Shown here: positions 22,801 to 30,417 of the stretch, in pieces
Numbering within the stretch: the first letter of the stretch is position 1
Layout of the letters: each line of letters begins with the position of its first letter
Assembly (NCBI RefSeq): GCF_900067135.1
Contig: NZ_FJUR01000001.1
Coordinates: forward strand, 186,001 to 250,000
Direction: 5' to 3'
Length of the DNA stretch: 64,000 nt
DNA from: Rhizobium sp. 9140
Lineage (GTDB): Bacteria; Pseudomonadota; Alphaproteobacteria; Rhizobiales; Rhizobiaceae
Program-made: the position numbers and the translations under genes
The notes under the pieces: model-generated
Databases searched by the model: none
What the model saw: the letters and a program-made list of their open reading frames with translations, nothing else
Told to the model about the DNA's origin: nothing

Positions 22801-22862
22801 TCGCCGTCGAGGTGAGCGACATGGTGTTCTTTGACAAGGAAGGTGGACGCATCCATGGCTGA
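19830..22862 (+). CDS. soxA: sarcosine oxidase subunit alpha
   Basis: The 1,010-residue alpha subunit binds NAD+ and, in its C-terminal half, folate. The N-terminal part (residues about 30-110) is the 2Fe-2S-ferredoxin-like Fer2_4 fold (FDGRTYQGLQGDTVASALIA). A nucleotide-binding loop, VMGAGVAGLTATLAAAATGA, lies near residue 188. From about residue 600 the sequence is a GcvT-like aminomethyltransferase domain (FRAPYTPVTFGTLIGHSRGD onward, with RMSFTGELGFEV). The start overlaps the soxD stop (ATGA). Confidence 0.95.
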   Translation: MSGANRTVKADNTGGANRIPGKGRLTPAKTARFNFDGRTYQGLQGDTVASALIANGVHLVGRSFKYHRPRGIVSAGPEEPNALIDVMRDNARRQPNVRATVQEVFDGMTVASQNRYPSLTFDVGGINNILAPFFAAGFYYKTFMWPKQAWKNIYEPRIRAAAGLGVSPTEEDTDEYASRYAHCDVLVMGAGVAGLTATLAAAATGARVILCDEQPEVGGALHYDAGVTVDGQDGYAWAQDAARRLGAMDNVTLLTRTTAFGYYAQNFVALAERVTDHVSRPARAAPRERLWQVRAKRVVIATGAIERHMVFANNDRPGIMLASAARTYLNHFGVAIGRKVGVYTAHDSAYEAAFDLHRAGIAIPAIVDSREQPGADVLAEAQSLGIEVLAGHAVTDTRGKLRISSMKVRRVSGGSSARSIVVDALITSSGWTPSVHMFSQSRGKVAFDAETQRFLPGIYAQDCVSVGACNGTTDIAATLDEAVAGGELAAQAAGFSASTRLALSGAQAFAWTGGMAGAAYGAGPEDDVKAFIDFQNDVCAKDIRLAVREGMHSIEHIKRFTTNGMATDQGKLSNIHGLAIAAETLGRGIPEVGLTTFRAPYTPVTFGTLIGHSRGDLFDPTRKTAMHEAEEAMGAAFEDVGQWKRAWYYPRAGEDMHAAVNRECRTVRETVGMFDASTLGKIEVVGPDAAAFLNLIYTNSWDTLKPGRCRYGIMLREDGFIYDDGVVGRMADDRFHVTTTTGGAARVMHQMEDYLQTEFPHLDVWLTSATEQWAVIALQGPKAREIIAPLIEGIDISNEAFPHMSVAEGRICGVPTRLFRMSFTGELGFEVNVPADFGPAVWNAIRERVEAVDGCAYGTETMHILRAEKGYIIVGQDTDGTLTPEDASLSWAVGKKKTDFVGIRGMKRPDLMREGRKQLVGLLTKDPGVVLEEGAQIVADPNQPKPMTMLGHVTSSYWSENCGRSIAMAVVAGGKARLGQTLYVPMADRTIAVEVSDMVFFDKEGGRIHG

Positions 22863-23403
22863 TCTCGCGACACGCACCCTGCCGCTTGGCGGCTTCCACG
22901 GCGGTTCCGCCACGGTCCGCCTGACGCCGGCAGCGCCCGCAAGCCGCCTCTCGCTTCGCGCGAAGCCGGATGCGGTCGAGGCGCTTTCGACAGCGCTCGG
23001 CCTCTCTCTGCCGACCCGCCCCAAGGCTTCGGCCACGAGCGGCACCCGCCACGGGCTCTGGCTCGGGCCTGACGAATGGCTTGTCATCGACGAGACGGAT
23101 ACCGATCTCATGACGCTTGCAGGCGCAGCCGGCGTGCTGCATTCGGCAACCGACATCTCCCACCGCAATACGGCCGTTCTCGTGGAAGGTTCCGGCGCCT
23201 CCGCCGCCATCAATGCGGGCTGCCCGCAGGACCTGTCGCTGAAAGTCTTCCCCGTCGGCGCCTGCTCGCGCACCGTCTTCGGCAAGGCCGAGATCGTGCT
23301 CTACCGGACAGGCGATGCCGCTTTTCGGGTCGAGTGCTGGCGTTCGTTCGCGCCTTATGTCTCGGGGCTACTGGCGGCGGGTGCGCAGAACGCCGGTTAC
23401 TGA
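22855..23403 (+). CDS. soxG: sarcosine oxidase subunit gamma
   Basis: This 182-residue subunit completes the soxBDAG operon. It has the gamma-family blocks LWLGPDEWLVID and ATDISHRNTAVLVEG. The start ATG at 22855 lies inside the end of soxA (8-bp overlap), with AAGGAAGGTGG upstream. An ATG at 22831 is in frame but has no site and would lengthen the overlap. Confidence 0.92.
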   Translation: MADLATRTLPLGGFHGGSATVRLTPAAPASRLSLRAKPDAVEALSTALGLSLPTRPKASATSGTRHGLWLGPDEWLVIDETDTDLMTLAGAAGVLHSATDISHRNTAVLVEGSGASAAINAGCPQDLSLKVFPVGACSRTVFGKAEIVLYRTGDAAFRVECWRSFAPYVSGLLAAGAQNAGY

Positions 23404-23529
23404 ACCCAGCTGTGATCGGCATGGACCGGCATAAGCGACAGCGTCGCGACGAAAGGCCATCCCAGAGCGCGGCAGCTTTTTGCCTGCGACCGGAATGCTG
23501 CGCGTACAGCGACATCGCCGGTTGCGACC

Positions 23530-24054
23530 TCAGGCATCCTCCGGCCGGTCCTTCGGATCGAACTGGATGATCGTCAGCCAGGTCGCCGTCAGCGCCGGCT
23601 TGCCCTCATGTTCCACCTCGACGGAGACGTCATAGGTGACGACGAGCATGCCGGCACCGCGGAAGCGGGCTTCCGTGAGGGTGAAATGACCGCGAACCCG
23701 CGCGCCCGAATGAACGGGCGCAAGAAAGCGGACCTTGTCGAAGCCGTAGTTGATGGCCATCGTCTGCTCGCGCACGGCCGGCAGGCAGTTGTAGTTCATA
23801 GCTGAAAGCAGCGAGAGCGACAGGAACCCGTGCGCAATCGTGCCGCCATAGGGGGTCTCGGCTGCGGCACGCACCGGATCGGTGTGGATGAACTGGTGAT
23901 CCTCCGTCGCATCGGCGAAACGGTCGATCATATCCTGCGAGACCGTGATCCAGTCGGAGATTCCGACCTCCTGGCCGACGAGGTCCTTCACCTCGGCGAG
24001 CGCAATCTCCCTGACGCTGGCGCTCTTCTTACCTTCCACATCCATCCCGATCAT
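23530..24054 (-). CDS. MaoC-family (R)-hydratase-like protein
   Basis: This 174-residue single hot-dog-fold protein of the MaoC/NodN type shows the hydratase-2 motif around FADATEDHQFIHTDPVRAA (the Asp-x4-His pair) and YGGTIAHGFLSLSLLS. Such proteins hydrate trans-2-enoyl-CoA, or act on related thioesters; the substrate here is unknown. It lies 24 bp downstream of glgX on the same strand and may be co-transcribed with it, without an obvious metabolic link. An ATG three codons later is an alternative start. Confidence 0.85.
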   Translation of the reverse strand: MIGMDVEGKKSASVREIALAEVKDLVGQEVGISDWITVSQDMIDRFADATEDHQFIHTDPVRAAAETPYGGTIAHGFLSLSLLSAMNYNCLPAVREQTMAINYGFDKVRFLAPVHSGARVRGHFTLTEARFRGAGMLVVTYDVSVEVEHEGKPALTATWLTIIQFDPKDRPEDA

Positions 24055-24078
24055 TCCCGTTACAGCATTCGCGGTCGT

Positions 24079-26040
24079 TCAGACGCGTCCCGGCGCGACG
24101 TACCAGCCGACCGAGCGGGCCGAAATCTCCGTCTGCGTTCCCGCGTCCGGCAACAGCGACTGCCACCCCTTGCCCGGAAGCGTCAGCGCGGTCGCCACAG
24201 GAGCGCGATTGAAGACCACCGCCAGCCGGCAGGCCTTGCGCGTCGTGGCGTCGCGGGTCGAGAGGATCATGACAAGCCCGTCCGTGCGCTCGCCCTCCCA
24301 GTCCGCAACCTCCATCGGCTTGCCGTCCAGGCGGATCCAGGTGACATCGCCCCGCCCTGTGAAGAAGCTGTCGCCCTCAAACACATCGAAACGATGGCGA
24401 AGCTCGCCGAGGGCTGCGCATTGCGATATCAGCGCCTCGTCCACTGATGCCCAGTCGAGCCAGGTGATGGGATTGTCCTGGCAGTAGGCGTTGTTGTTGC
24501 CCTGCTGCGTCCGTCCGAACTCGTCGCCGGCAGTGATCATGATTGCACCACGCGTGGCGAACAGCGTTGCGAGCAGCGCCTTCACATCGCGTGTGCGCGC
24601 CGCGACGATAGCGGGATCGTCGGTCGCCCCTTCGGCGCCGTTGTTCCAGGAATGATTCTCGTTGTGACCGTCGCGATTGTCCTCGCCATTCGCCGCATTG
24701 TGCTTGTGGCTGTGGGAGACGAGATCCTTGAGCGTGAAGCCGTCATGCGCAGCGATGAAGGTGACGCTGCGGCTGCGCGTGCCGCCATGTTGGGAAAAGA
24801 TATCCGAGGAGCCGGCCAGCGCGCCGGCCAGCGACCCGATCATCCACCCGTCGCCGCGCCACAGGCGCCGGATATCGTCGCGCGCGCGGTCGTTCCATTC
24901 GAGGAGAGGCGGCGGGAAATGGCCGAGCTGGTAGCCGCCCGGCCCGATATCCCAAGGCTCGGCAATCAGCACGCGATCCTTCAGGAGCGGGTCGGCCAGC
25001 ATCTCCGTCAGCAGGGTTGCATCCCGCCGGAAGCCGCCGGCATCGCGGCCGAGAATGGAGCCGAGATCGAAGCGGAAACCGTCGATGCCGGCCGCGCCGA
25101 CGAAGTGACGCAGCGTGTCCAGAATGAGCGAGCGAACCGTCGGATGGTCGCAGGCGATGGTATTGCCGCAGCCGGTGTCGTTTATCAGTTGCCCAGGTTG
25201 GCCCGCTGCATGACGGTAGTAAACGGCGTTGTCGAGGCCGCGCATGGAGATCGTGGCACCCTGCCGGTCGCTTTCGCCCGAATGGTTGAAGACGAGATCG
25301 AGAATGACGCCGATGCCCTCGCGATGCAGCACGGCGACGGTGTCCTTGAGTTCGGTCAACCCCCCGGGTACGAGCCGCGGGTCGAGCGCCATGAAGGCGA
25401 CGGGATTGTAGCCCCAGCCATTGGTCAGCCCGAGCGGCGGCAGGTGGCGCTCGTCGATCCAGGCGGTGATCGGCATCAGCTCGACCGCGGAAACGCCGAT
25501 GCGCTTGAGATGAGCGATGACGGCTGGATGCGCCAGCGCCGCCACCGTCCCGCGCTGCTCGTCCGGCACATCCGGATGCAGCATGGTGAAGGGCCGCACG
25601 GCCACCTCGTAGATCAGCCCATTCGTTGAGAACCGTGCCGGGGCGACGCGGGCTTTCGGCACCTTTGTAACCAGCGCCTTCGGCACGAGGTCGGCCGTCT
25701 CCGCGCCGAACTGCGTCAGGCGGGCGTCGTGACGGAAAGGCCGGTCAAGTTCGAGCGCGTAAGGGTCGATGAGAAGTTTCGCCGGATCGAACCACAGACC
25801 GCGATCGGGATCGTAGGTGCCGTGCGCGCGCAGTCCGTAGCGGGTACCGACCGGTGCGTCCGGCAGTGTCAGCGCGAAGACATCGCCTTCCTCGCGGCCC
25901 ATCGGCAGGCGGCGCAGCTCTGTTTCGCCATCGCTGTCAAAAAGGCAAAGATCGATGCGCTCGGCCGTCTGCGAGCGCACGGCAAACCGCGTCCACCGCC
26001 CGTTGATCGTCGCGCCGAGCGGCCGTGTCGTTTCCGTCAT
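24079..26040 (-). CDS. glgX: glycogen debranching enzyme GlgX
   Basis: This isoamylase-type GH13 enzyme cleaves alpha-1,6 branches of phosphorylase-limit glycogen. The 653-residue protein has an N-terminal CBM48-like domain and the catalytic blocks GFRFDLGSILG (nucleophile Asp), IAEPWDIGPGG (acid/base Glu) and FIAAHDGFTLKDLV. The start at 26040 is set by MTETTRPLGATIN with GAGAGGGA upstream; the frame runs open a further 387 bp without family similarity. It is about 8 kb from the glgPBCA-pgm operon and on the opposite strand. Confidence 0.94.
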   Translation of the reverse strand: MTETTRPLGATINGRWTRFAVRSQTAERIDLCLFDSDGETELRRLPMGREEGDVFALTLPDAPVGTRYGLRAHGTYDPDRGLWFDPAKLLIDPYALELDRPFRHDARLTQFGAETADLVPKALVTKVPKARVAPARFSTNGLIYEVAVRPFTMLHPDVPDEQRGTVAALAHPAVIAHLKRIGVSAVELMPITAWIDERHLPPLGLTNGWGYNPVAFMALDPRLVPGGLTELKDTVAVLHREGIGVILDLVFNHSGESDRQGATISMRGLDNAVYYRHAAGQPGQLINDTGCGNTIACDHPTVRSLILDTLRHFVGAAGIDGFRFDLGSILGRDAGGFRRDATLLTEMLADPLLKDRVLIAEPWDIGPGGYQLGHFPPPLLEWNDRARDDIRRLWRGDGWMIGSLAGALAGSSDIFSQHGGTRSRSVTFIAAHDGFTLKDLVSHSHKHNAANGEDNRDGHNENHSWNNGAEGATDDPAIVAARTRDVKALLATLFATRGAIMITAGDEFGRTQQGNNNAYCQDNPITWLDWASVDEALISQCAALGELRHRFDVFEGDSFFTGRGDVTWIRLDGKPMEVADWEGERTDGLVMILSTRDATTRKACRLAVVFNRAPVATALTLPGKGWQSLLPDAGTQTEISARSVGWYVAPGRV

Positions 26041-26147
26041 CCTGATCCCTCTCGCTGCTTGGGCAACGCCGGCAGCTAAGAGCAAATCACGGAGAGATAC
26101 AACGGATTTTCGCCAACAGACCAATGGTGGCGTCGGGCGGTAGGACG

Positions 26148-26372
26148 TTAGCGCAAAAGCACCACGCCAGCGACGTTCAGCAGCACGAACAGCACGAAGC
26201 CCGTGAACCAGCCCGCACTCGTGAAGAAGGCGGCCGCCATGGCGATCAACAGCGCCACGCAAAAGATGGTCAGGAACTTCGCAGCGCTCAGGAAGTGAAG
26301 ATAGGTCTTCTCGTGCTCGGGATAATCCATCGGCGCACCGGTTTCGGAAGGTCCCGTGTGATGTTCGGCCAT
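26148..26372 (-). CDS. aa3-type cytochrome c oxidase subunit IV
   Basis: This 74-residue protein has a short N-terminal cytoplasmic part with MDYPEHEKTYLHF, the motif of the bacterial aa3 oxidase subunit IV family. Two hydrophobic stretches follow (FLTIFCVALLIAMAAAFF and WFTGFVLFVLLNVAGVVLL). The subunit is a small accessory of the respiratory oxidase and its role is not well defined. The start at 26372 has GGGAGAGAGA upstream. No other cox genes are adjacent. Confidence 0.85.
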   Translation of the reverse strand: MAEHHTGPSETGAPMDYPEHEKTYLHFLSAAKFLTIFCVALLIAMAAAFFTSAGWFTGFVLFVLLNVAGVVLLR

Positions 26373-26610
26373 TGTCTCTCTCCCGCCAGGTTTCCACGCC
26401 GCGAAACGCGGCACCTCTTGGTATCAAGACATGCCCGCACTCTCCGACGACGTCAAGGCCCGTAGACAGCGGGAGGCAAGAGCGACAGCCTTGTCTTACG
26501 CATGGACACGTCGCGCGGGCAGGACAGAATTTTCCGCGTTAAGCGAGGCATTGACGGCGCGGCAGGTTCCCGGCAAGTCGGAGGAGAAACCCCACGCACC
26601 GGAGAACCCC
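26373..26610. other. divergent spacer with two small inverted repeats
   Basis: GCCGCG-AAA-CGCGGC (26398-26412) and TCTTG-GTAT-CAAGA (26416-26429) are perfect short inverted repeats upstream of the subunit IV gene. They may be regulatory. No ORF here has coding support. Confidence 0.35.
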
Positions 26611-27408
26611 ATGCCGAAGCCGATCATCGCCATACCCGCCGATTTCCGTGAGATCGAGGGCAATGTCTGGCATGCCGCCCCGCACCAATATGTGCGCGCC
26701 GCCCTGAACGGCTCGGGCGTCATGTCGCTTCTGGTGCCGGCCCTCGAGGCCGGAAACGAGCCGGATGCAATTCTCGACCGCGTGGACGGGCTTCTGGTCA
26801 GCGGCTCGCGCTCCAATGTGCATCCGACGCTCTATGGACGGGAGGCCGTGGAGGCCGATGGGCCGTTCGATCCCGGTCGCGACGCCACCAGCCTGCCGCT
26901 GATCCGCCGGGCGCTCGCCCGCGGTATTCCGGTGCTGGCCATCTGCCGCGGCATCCAGGAACTGAACGTCGCGCTCGGCGGCACCCTCGCCTCGGAAATT
27001 CAGGATCTTCCCGGCCGGCAGGACCATCGCAAGCCCGACGTCAAGGATCTCGACATCGCCTATGGCATTCGCCAGACCGTGATGGTGGAGCCGGGAAGCT
27101 GCCTTGCGGGCGTGGTCGGTGCCGGCGCGGTACAGGTCAACTCCTTGCACCGGCAGGCCATTTCAGACCTTGCACCGAGCCTTGCCGTGGAAGCGGTCGC
27201 AGACGACGGCACGGTGGAAGCCGTGTCCGTCATCGGCGCAAAGGCCTTCGCCGTCGGCGTGCAGTGGCACCCGGAATACTGGGTCGGCCGCGACAAGACC
27301 TCCAATGACCTGTTCGCAGCCTTTGGCGAGGCTGTCCGCGCCTATAGCGAGACGAAGCAGCCGGTTAGACCCTTTCCGGTGCACACGGGTTCACCGGAAA
27401 AGGTCTAA
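26611..27408 (+). CDS. gamma-glutamyl-gamma-aminobutyrate hydrolase family protein
   Basis: This 265-residue class I glutamine-amidotransferase-like hydrolase (peptidase C26, PuuD-like) has its nucleophile at Cys112 in LAICRGIQELNVALGG. His220 and Glu222 in GVQWHPEYW complete the triad. In E. coli PuuD releases GABA from gamma-glutamyl-GABA in putrescine degradation; the substrate here is inferred from family only. The start at 26611 is supported by GGAGA five bases upstream and the family start PKPIIAIPADFRE. The upstream open frame lacks similarity. Confidence 0.87.
   Translation: MPKPIIAIPADFREIEGNVWHAAPHQYVRAALNGSGVMSLLVPALEAGNEPDAILDRVDGLLVSGSRSNVHPTLYGREAVEADGPFDPGRDATSLPLIRRALARGIPVLAICRGIQELNVALGGTLASEIQDLPGRQDHRKPDVKDLDIAYGIRQTVMVEPGSCLAGVVGAGAVQVNSLHRQAISDLAPSLAVEAVADDGTVEAVSVIGAKAFAVGVQWHPEYWVGRDKTSNDLFAAFGEAVRAYSETKQPVRPFPVHTGSPEKV
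27367..27406 (+). other. long hairpin overlapping 3' end of C26 hydrolase gene
   Basis: AGACCCTTTCCGGTG (27367-27381) pairs with CACCGGAAAAGGTCT (27392-27406) at 14 of 15 positions, around a 10-nt loop. It covers the last codons and the first base of the TAA stop. Only a weak T-run follows (ACCGTTTT at 27412-27419). It may act as terminator or 3'-end protector. Confidence 0.55.
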
Positions 27409-27467
27409 CCTACCGTTTTCGCCGCATTGTTCGACGCTGAAGCGATTCCGCTCCGGCTGGAAATGCG

Positions 27468-28439
27468 TCAGCGAGCCGGCCGCGTGAACGGCGTTTCGGA
27501 CACCGGCGTAAGCGCCTTGCCCGTCTTGAACCAGGAAACGAGGTTGTCGACCACGAGGTCGGCCATCTTGTTGCGGGTGGCAACGGACGCGGATGCCACG
27601 TGCGGCAGCAGCGACACCTGCGGCAGAGCCGTCAGGCCTTCCGGCACATGCGGCTCGCGCTCGAACACGTCGAGCCCGGCGCCGGCGATCACGCCCTGTT
27701 CCAGCGCGGCGATCAGCGCGGTCTCATCGACCGTGATACCGCGCCCGACATTGATGACGACGCCGTGCGTTCCCAGCGCCTGCAGGATCTCCGCATTAAC
27801 GGTGTGCTTCGTTTCCGCGCTACCGGGCACGATGACGATCAGCGTATCCACCGCCTGCGCGAGACCCAGCAGCGTATCGTGATAGGCATAGGCCACCCCG
27901 TCACGACGCGAGCGCGTGTGGTAGGCGATCTCGAGGCCGAAGCCCTCCAGCCGGCGCGCGATCGCCTGCCCGATACGACCGAGCCCGTAGAAACCCACCT
28001 TGCGACCGCTGAGAGACAGCGGACTGAGCGGGAACGGCCCGTCCTTGACCCAGCGCCCGTCGCGCAGCCACTGCTCGGCGGCCGGCAGACGGCGCAGCGT
28101 GTTGATCAGGAGGCCGATCGCCGTATCGGCAACCTCGTCGTTCAGAACATCCGGCGTATGCGTCACCACGATGCCGCGGCCGGCCGCGTGCGCGGCATCG
28201 ACGCCATCATAGCCGACGCCGAAATTGGAGACGATTTCCAGATTGTCCAGCGCATCCATCAGCGCTGCCGGAACCTTGTTGAAGGTTGCGATGCCGGCAA
28301 CGTCTCTGGCAAGCTCGGGCGTGATCTGCCCCGCATCGGCCGCGTCGATCTGCCGGACATCGAAGAGATCCGTCATACGTTCGAGCGCGCGCGGATGCAT
28401 CTTGCCGGGAATGAGAATGACCGGACGGTCTTGCGACAT
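27468..28439 (-). CDS. D-isomer-specific 2-hydroxyacid dehydrogenase
   Basis: This NAD(P)H-dependent reductase has 323 residues. It shows the Rossmann loop FYGLGRIGQAIARRL, the catalytic-Arg block NVGRGITVDE, the Glu region DVFEREPHVPE and the catalytic His in LLPHVASAS. The closest functional label by pattern is glyoxylate/hydroxypyruvate or 2-ketogluconate reductase; I cannot decide the substrate. The start at 28439 has AAGGAT upstream. A LacI regulator lies 158 bp upstream on the same strand and may control it. Confidence 0.9.
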   Translation of the reverse strand: MSQDRPVILIPGKMHPRALERMTDLFDVRQIDAADAGQITPELARDVAGIATFNKVPAALMDALDNLEIVSNFGVGYDGVDAAHAAGRGIVVTHTPDVLNDEVADTAIGLLINTLRRLPAAEQWLRDGRWVKDGPFPLSPLSLSGRKVGFYGLGRIGQAIARRLEGFGLEIAYHTRSRRDGVAYAYHDTLLGLAQAVDTLIVIVPGSAETKHTVNAEILQALGTHGVVINVGRGITVDETALIAALEQGVIAGAGLDVFEREPHVPEGLTALPQVSLLPHVASASVATRNKMADLVVDNLVSWFKTGKALTPVSETPFTRPAR

Positions 28440-28597
28440 GAGGGATCCTTTCAGGCGTCGTCGACGAGAGAGGCCGCAACAGGTTTCGGCGGCAACGATT
28501 GAGCACAGCGGAAAGTACCGCACCCATCTCGCGCGTCAACCGAAGCTCCGGGTTTCCAAGTTTTGCGGCAATGGAGGGTAACCCGCAGACGGATCGA

Positions 28598-29626
28598 TCA
28601 GTCGCCCTGCTGCAAACGCAAAGGCCCGGTTGACTGGCGAATGCGCATTTCCGGCTTGATCAAATGAATGCCGTCCGGCTCGTGGCTGCCATTCAGCCGG
28701 TCGAGCAGCGCACGCGCGGCACTGCGCCCCACGTCCGACTGCCCGTTCCAGACCGTCGTCAGCGCCGGCGTGGCGATAGCCGCTTCTTCGAGATCGTCGT
28801 AACCGGTAACGGATACATCGCGGCCCGGCACAAGGCCCGCGCGCGCGATGCCGTTCATCATGCCGATGGCGACGAGATCGTTCCAGCAGACGACGGCCGT
28901 CGGTTTCTGCGGCAGCGACAGGAGATGAACCGCCGCCTCGAACCCGCCCTGCATGGAGCGGGGGCCGGGAATACGCAGATCGGGATCGACATCGATATTG
29001 GCCTTGCGCAGCGCCTGAACGTAGCCGAGATAACGGTCGCGACCGGTCGATGTCAGGTCCGTGCCCCCGACCATGGCGATGCAGCGATGACCAAGGCTGA
29101 TCAGGTGGTTGGTGGCCAGCGAAATACCGTAGGCGTCGTCTCCCCGGAAGATCGGGACATCGACGCCTTCGATCGACCGGGCAACGAGGATCGCTGGCAT
29201 GCCATTGTCTTCGGCAAGCTTGATATCTTCCGGCGGCGTGCCGATGGCGGGCGACATGATCACCCCGTCGCCGCCGAGCTGCAACAGGGTCTCGATAAAG
29301 ACGCGCTGCTTTTCGACCGAGTCGTAATGATTGGAGAGAATGAACGTCTGGCGGTCGCGGTCGAGTTCCGCCTCGATGGCCTTCAGAATCTCGCCGTAGA
29401 ACGGGTTCATGATGTCGTGCACGACGACGCCGATGATGCCGGAGCGCGAGGTGCGCAGACTGGCGGCACGGCGATTGTAGATATAGCCGAGCGCCCGCGC
29501 CTGATCCTTGATCTTGTCCCGCGTCACCGACGCGACAAGGGGACTGTCACGCAGGGCGAGAGAAACGGTCGCGGTGGAAACGCCCAGTGTTTCCGCGATC
29601 GTCGACAGCTTGATCTTCTGCGCCAC
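28598..29626 (-). CDS. LacI-family transcriptional regulator
   Basis: This 342-residue repressor-type protein has the N-terminal helix-turn-helix KLSTIAETLGVSTATVSLAL and hinge ARALGYIYNRRAASLR. A periplasmic-binding-protein-like sugar sensor domain follows. The start is a GTG at 29626 with GGGAGG upstream; the helix-turn-helix begins directly after it, as usual for the family. The dehydrogenase gene downstream on the same strand is a candidate target. A LacI-like palindrome upstream (29676-29689) suggests autoregulation. The effector is unknown. Confidence 0.9.
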   Translation of the reverse strand: MAQKIKLSTIAETLGVSTATVSLALRDSPLVASVTRDKIKDQARALGYIYNRRAASLRTSRSGIIGVVVHDIMNPFYGEILKAIEAELDRDRQTFILSNHYDSVEKQRVFIETLLQLGGDGVIMSPAIGTPPEDIKLAEDNGMPAILVARSIEGVDVPIFRGDDAYGISLATNHLISLGHRCIAMVGGTDLTSTGRDRYLGYVQALRKANIDVDPDLRIPGPRSMQGGFEAAVHLLSLPQKPTAVVCWNDLVAIGMMNGIARAGLVPGRDVSVTGYDDLEEAAIATPALTTVWNGQSDVGRSAARALLDRLNGSHEPDGIHLIKPEMRIRQSTGPLRLQQGD

Positions 29627-29675
29627 GTGTCCTCCCGGTTCGCACGGCCCTCTCCCTAACGCCGTCGGCAATGCC

Positions 29676-29689
29676 TGAAAGCGCTCTTA
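29676..29689. promoter_or_regulatory. LacI-type operator candidate
   Basis: TGAAAGCGCTCTTA matches the LacI-family pattern TGAAAGCGCTTTCA at 12 of 14 positions, centred on CG. It lies 50 bp upstream of the GTG start of the LacI gene. Confidence 0.45.
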
Positions 29690-29696
29690 AACCCTC

Positions 29697-29711
29697 TTTA
29701 AACTGTTTAAA
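29697..29711. promoter_or_regulatory. perfect 15-bp palindrome TTTAAAC-T-GTTTAAA
   Basis: Two 7-bp arms in perfect inverted symmetry around one base lie in the AT-rich part of the MarR-LacI spacer. The site is a few bases from the LacI-type operator and may be a second operator or part of the lacI promoter. Confidence 0.4.
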
Positions 29712-29772
29712 TCGAGACTGCAATCCCTGCGCGAGATGGCGCAGCAAGACCTACTCACCGCCGCCTGCGAGC

Positions 29773-30294
29773 CTACTCGGCACCCTGCAGATTGGCATCC
29801 ACCACCTTCAAGAGCTTGGCAAGCGTACGGATCTGCTTGTCGGTCATGCCCTTCAGCGCCGTCGCTTCGGACAGGTCCGCCGCAGCCTCGATGGCTTGCA
29901 GCCGCTCGCGGCCGTTCGCGGTCAGATAGACCTTGGTCAGCCGCGCATCTCCCGCGTCAGCCTTGCGCTCGAGGAACCCTTGCGCTTCCATGCGGCCGAT
30001 GGTGCGCGTCATCGTGGGCGCCTTGACCCCGAGATGGCCGGCAAGCGCACCGGCGGTCATGCCGTCGGTCTCCGCCAGCGCCAGCATCACGCCGTCCTGC
30101 CCGGCATAGAGTCCGCTTTCCAGCAGATTGCGCGACAGCACGGTCCGCATGGAGCGGGCCGCCTGCGCCAGCAGGGGGGCCAGAACCGGCGCGGAGGCTG
30201 CATCCGGAGCATCCTCGCCGTCGATGCCGGTGTGATCTGCGATCTTGATCTTTTTCTGCTTGGCTTTCTTCTCGGACTTGTCTTTCTTGCCCAT
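29773..30294 (-). CDS. MarR-family transcriptional regulator with lysine-rich N-terminus
   Basis: This 173-residue winged-helix regulator has its recognition region in TAGALAGHLGVKAPTMTRTI and its wing in RKADAGDARLTKVYLTANGR. The first 18 residues (MGKKDKSEKKAKQKKIKI) are a highly basic tail not usual for MarR proteins; it may add non-specific DNA affinity. The start at 30294 has GGGGAGCG upstream. The gene is divergent from the creatininase-family gene (124 bp between the starts), which may be its target. Confidence 0.88.
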   Translation of the reverse strand: MGKKDKSEKKAKQKKIKIADHTGIDGEDAPDAASAPVLAPLLAQAARSMRTVLSRNLLESGLYAGQDGVMLALAETDGMTAGALAGHLGVKAPTMTRTIGRMEAQGFLERKADAGDARLTKVYLTANGRERLQAIEAAADLSEATALKGMTDKQIRTLAKLLKVVDANLQGAE

Positions 30295-30417
30295 GCTCGC
30301 TCCCCTGCCTGCCGAAGGCTTGCACCGCCTTGTCGAGCTTGTATGACTCATATGACAATAGGGCCGCAAGACCTTGCGAAATGCCTATTGCGGGGACACT
30401 GCCAGGAAAGACATGCG

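Noticed and set aside
24652..25629. 325-aa plus-strand open frame inside glgX
   Set aside because: It is antisense to the GlgX catalytic core and lacks similarity to any family I know.
29671..30417. N-terminal extension of the creatininase-family frame
   Set aside because: The frame is open far upstream but runs antisense to the MarR gene; the ATG at 30418 has a proper ribosome site.
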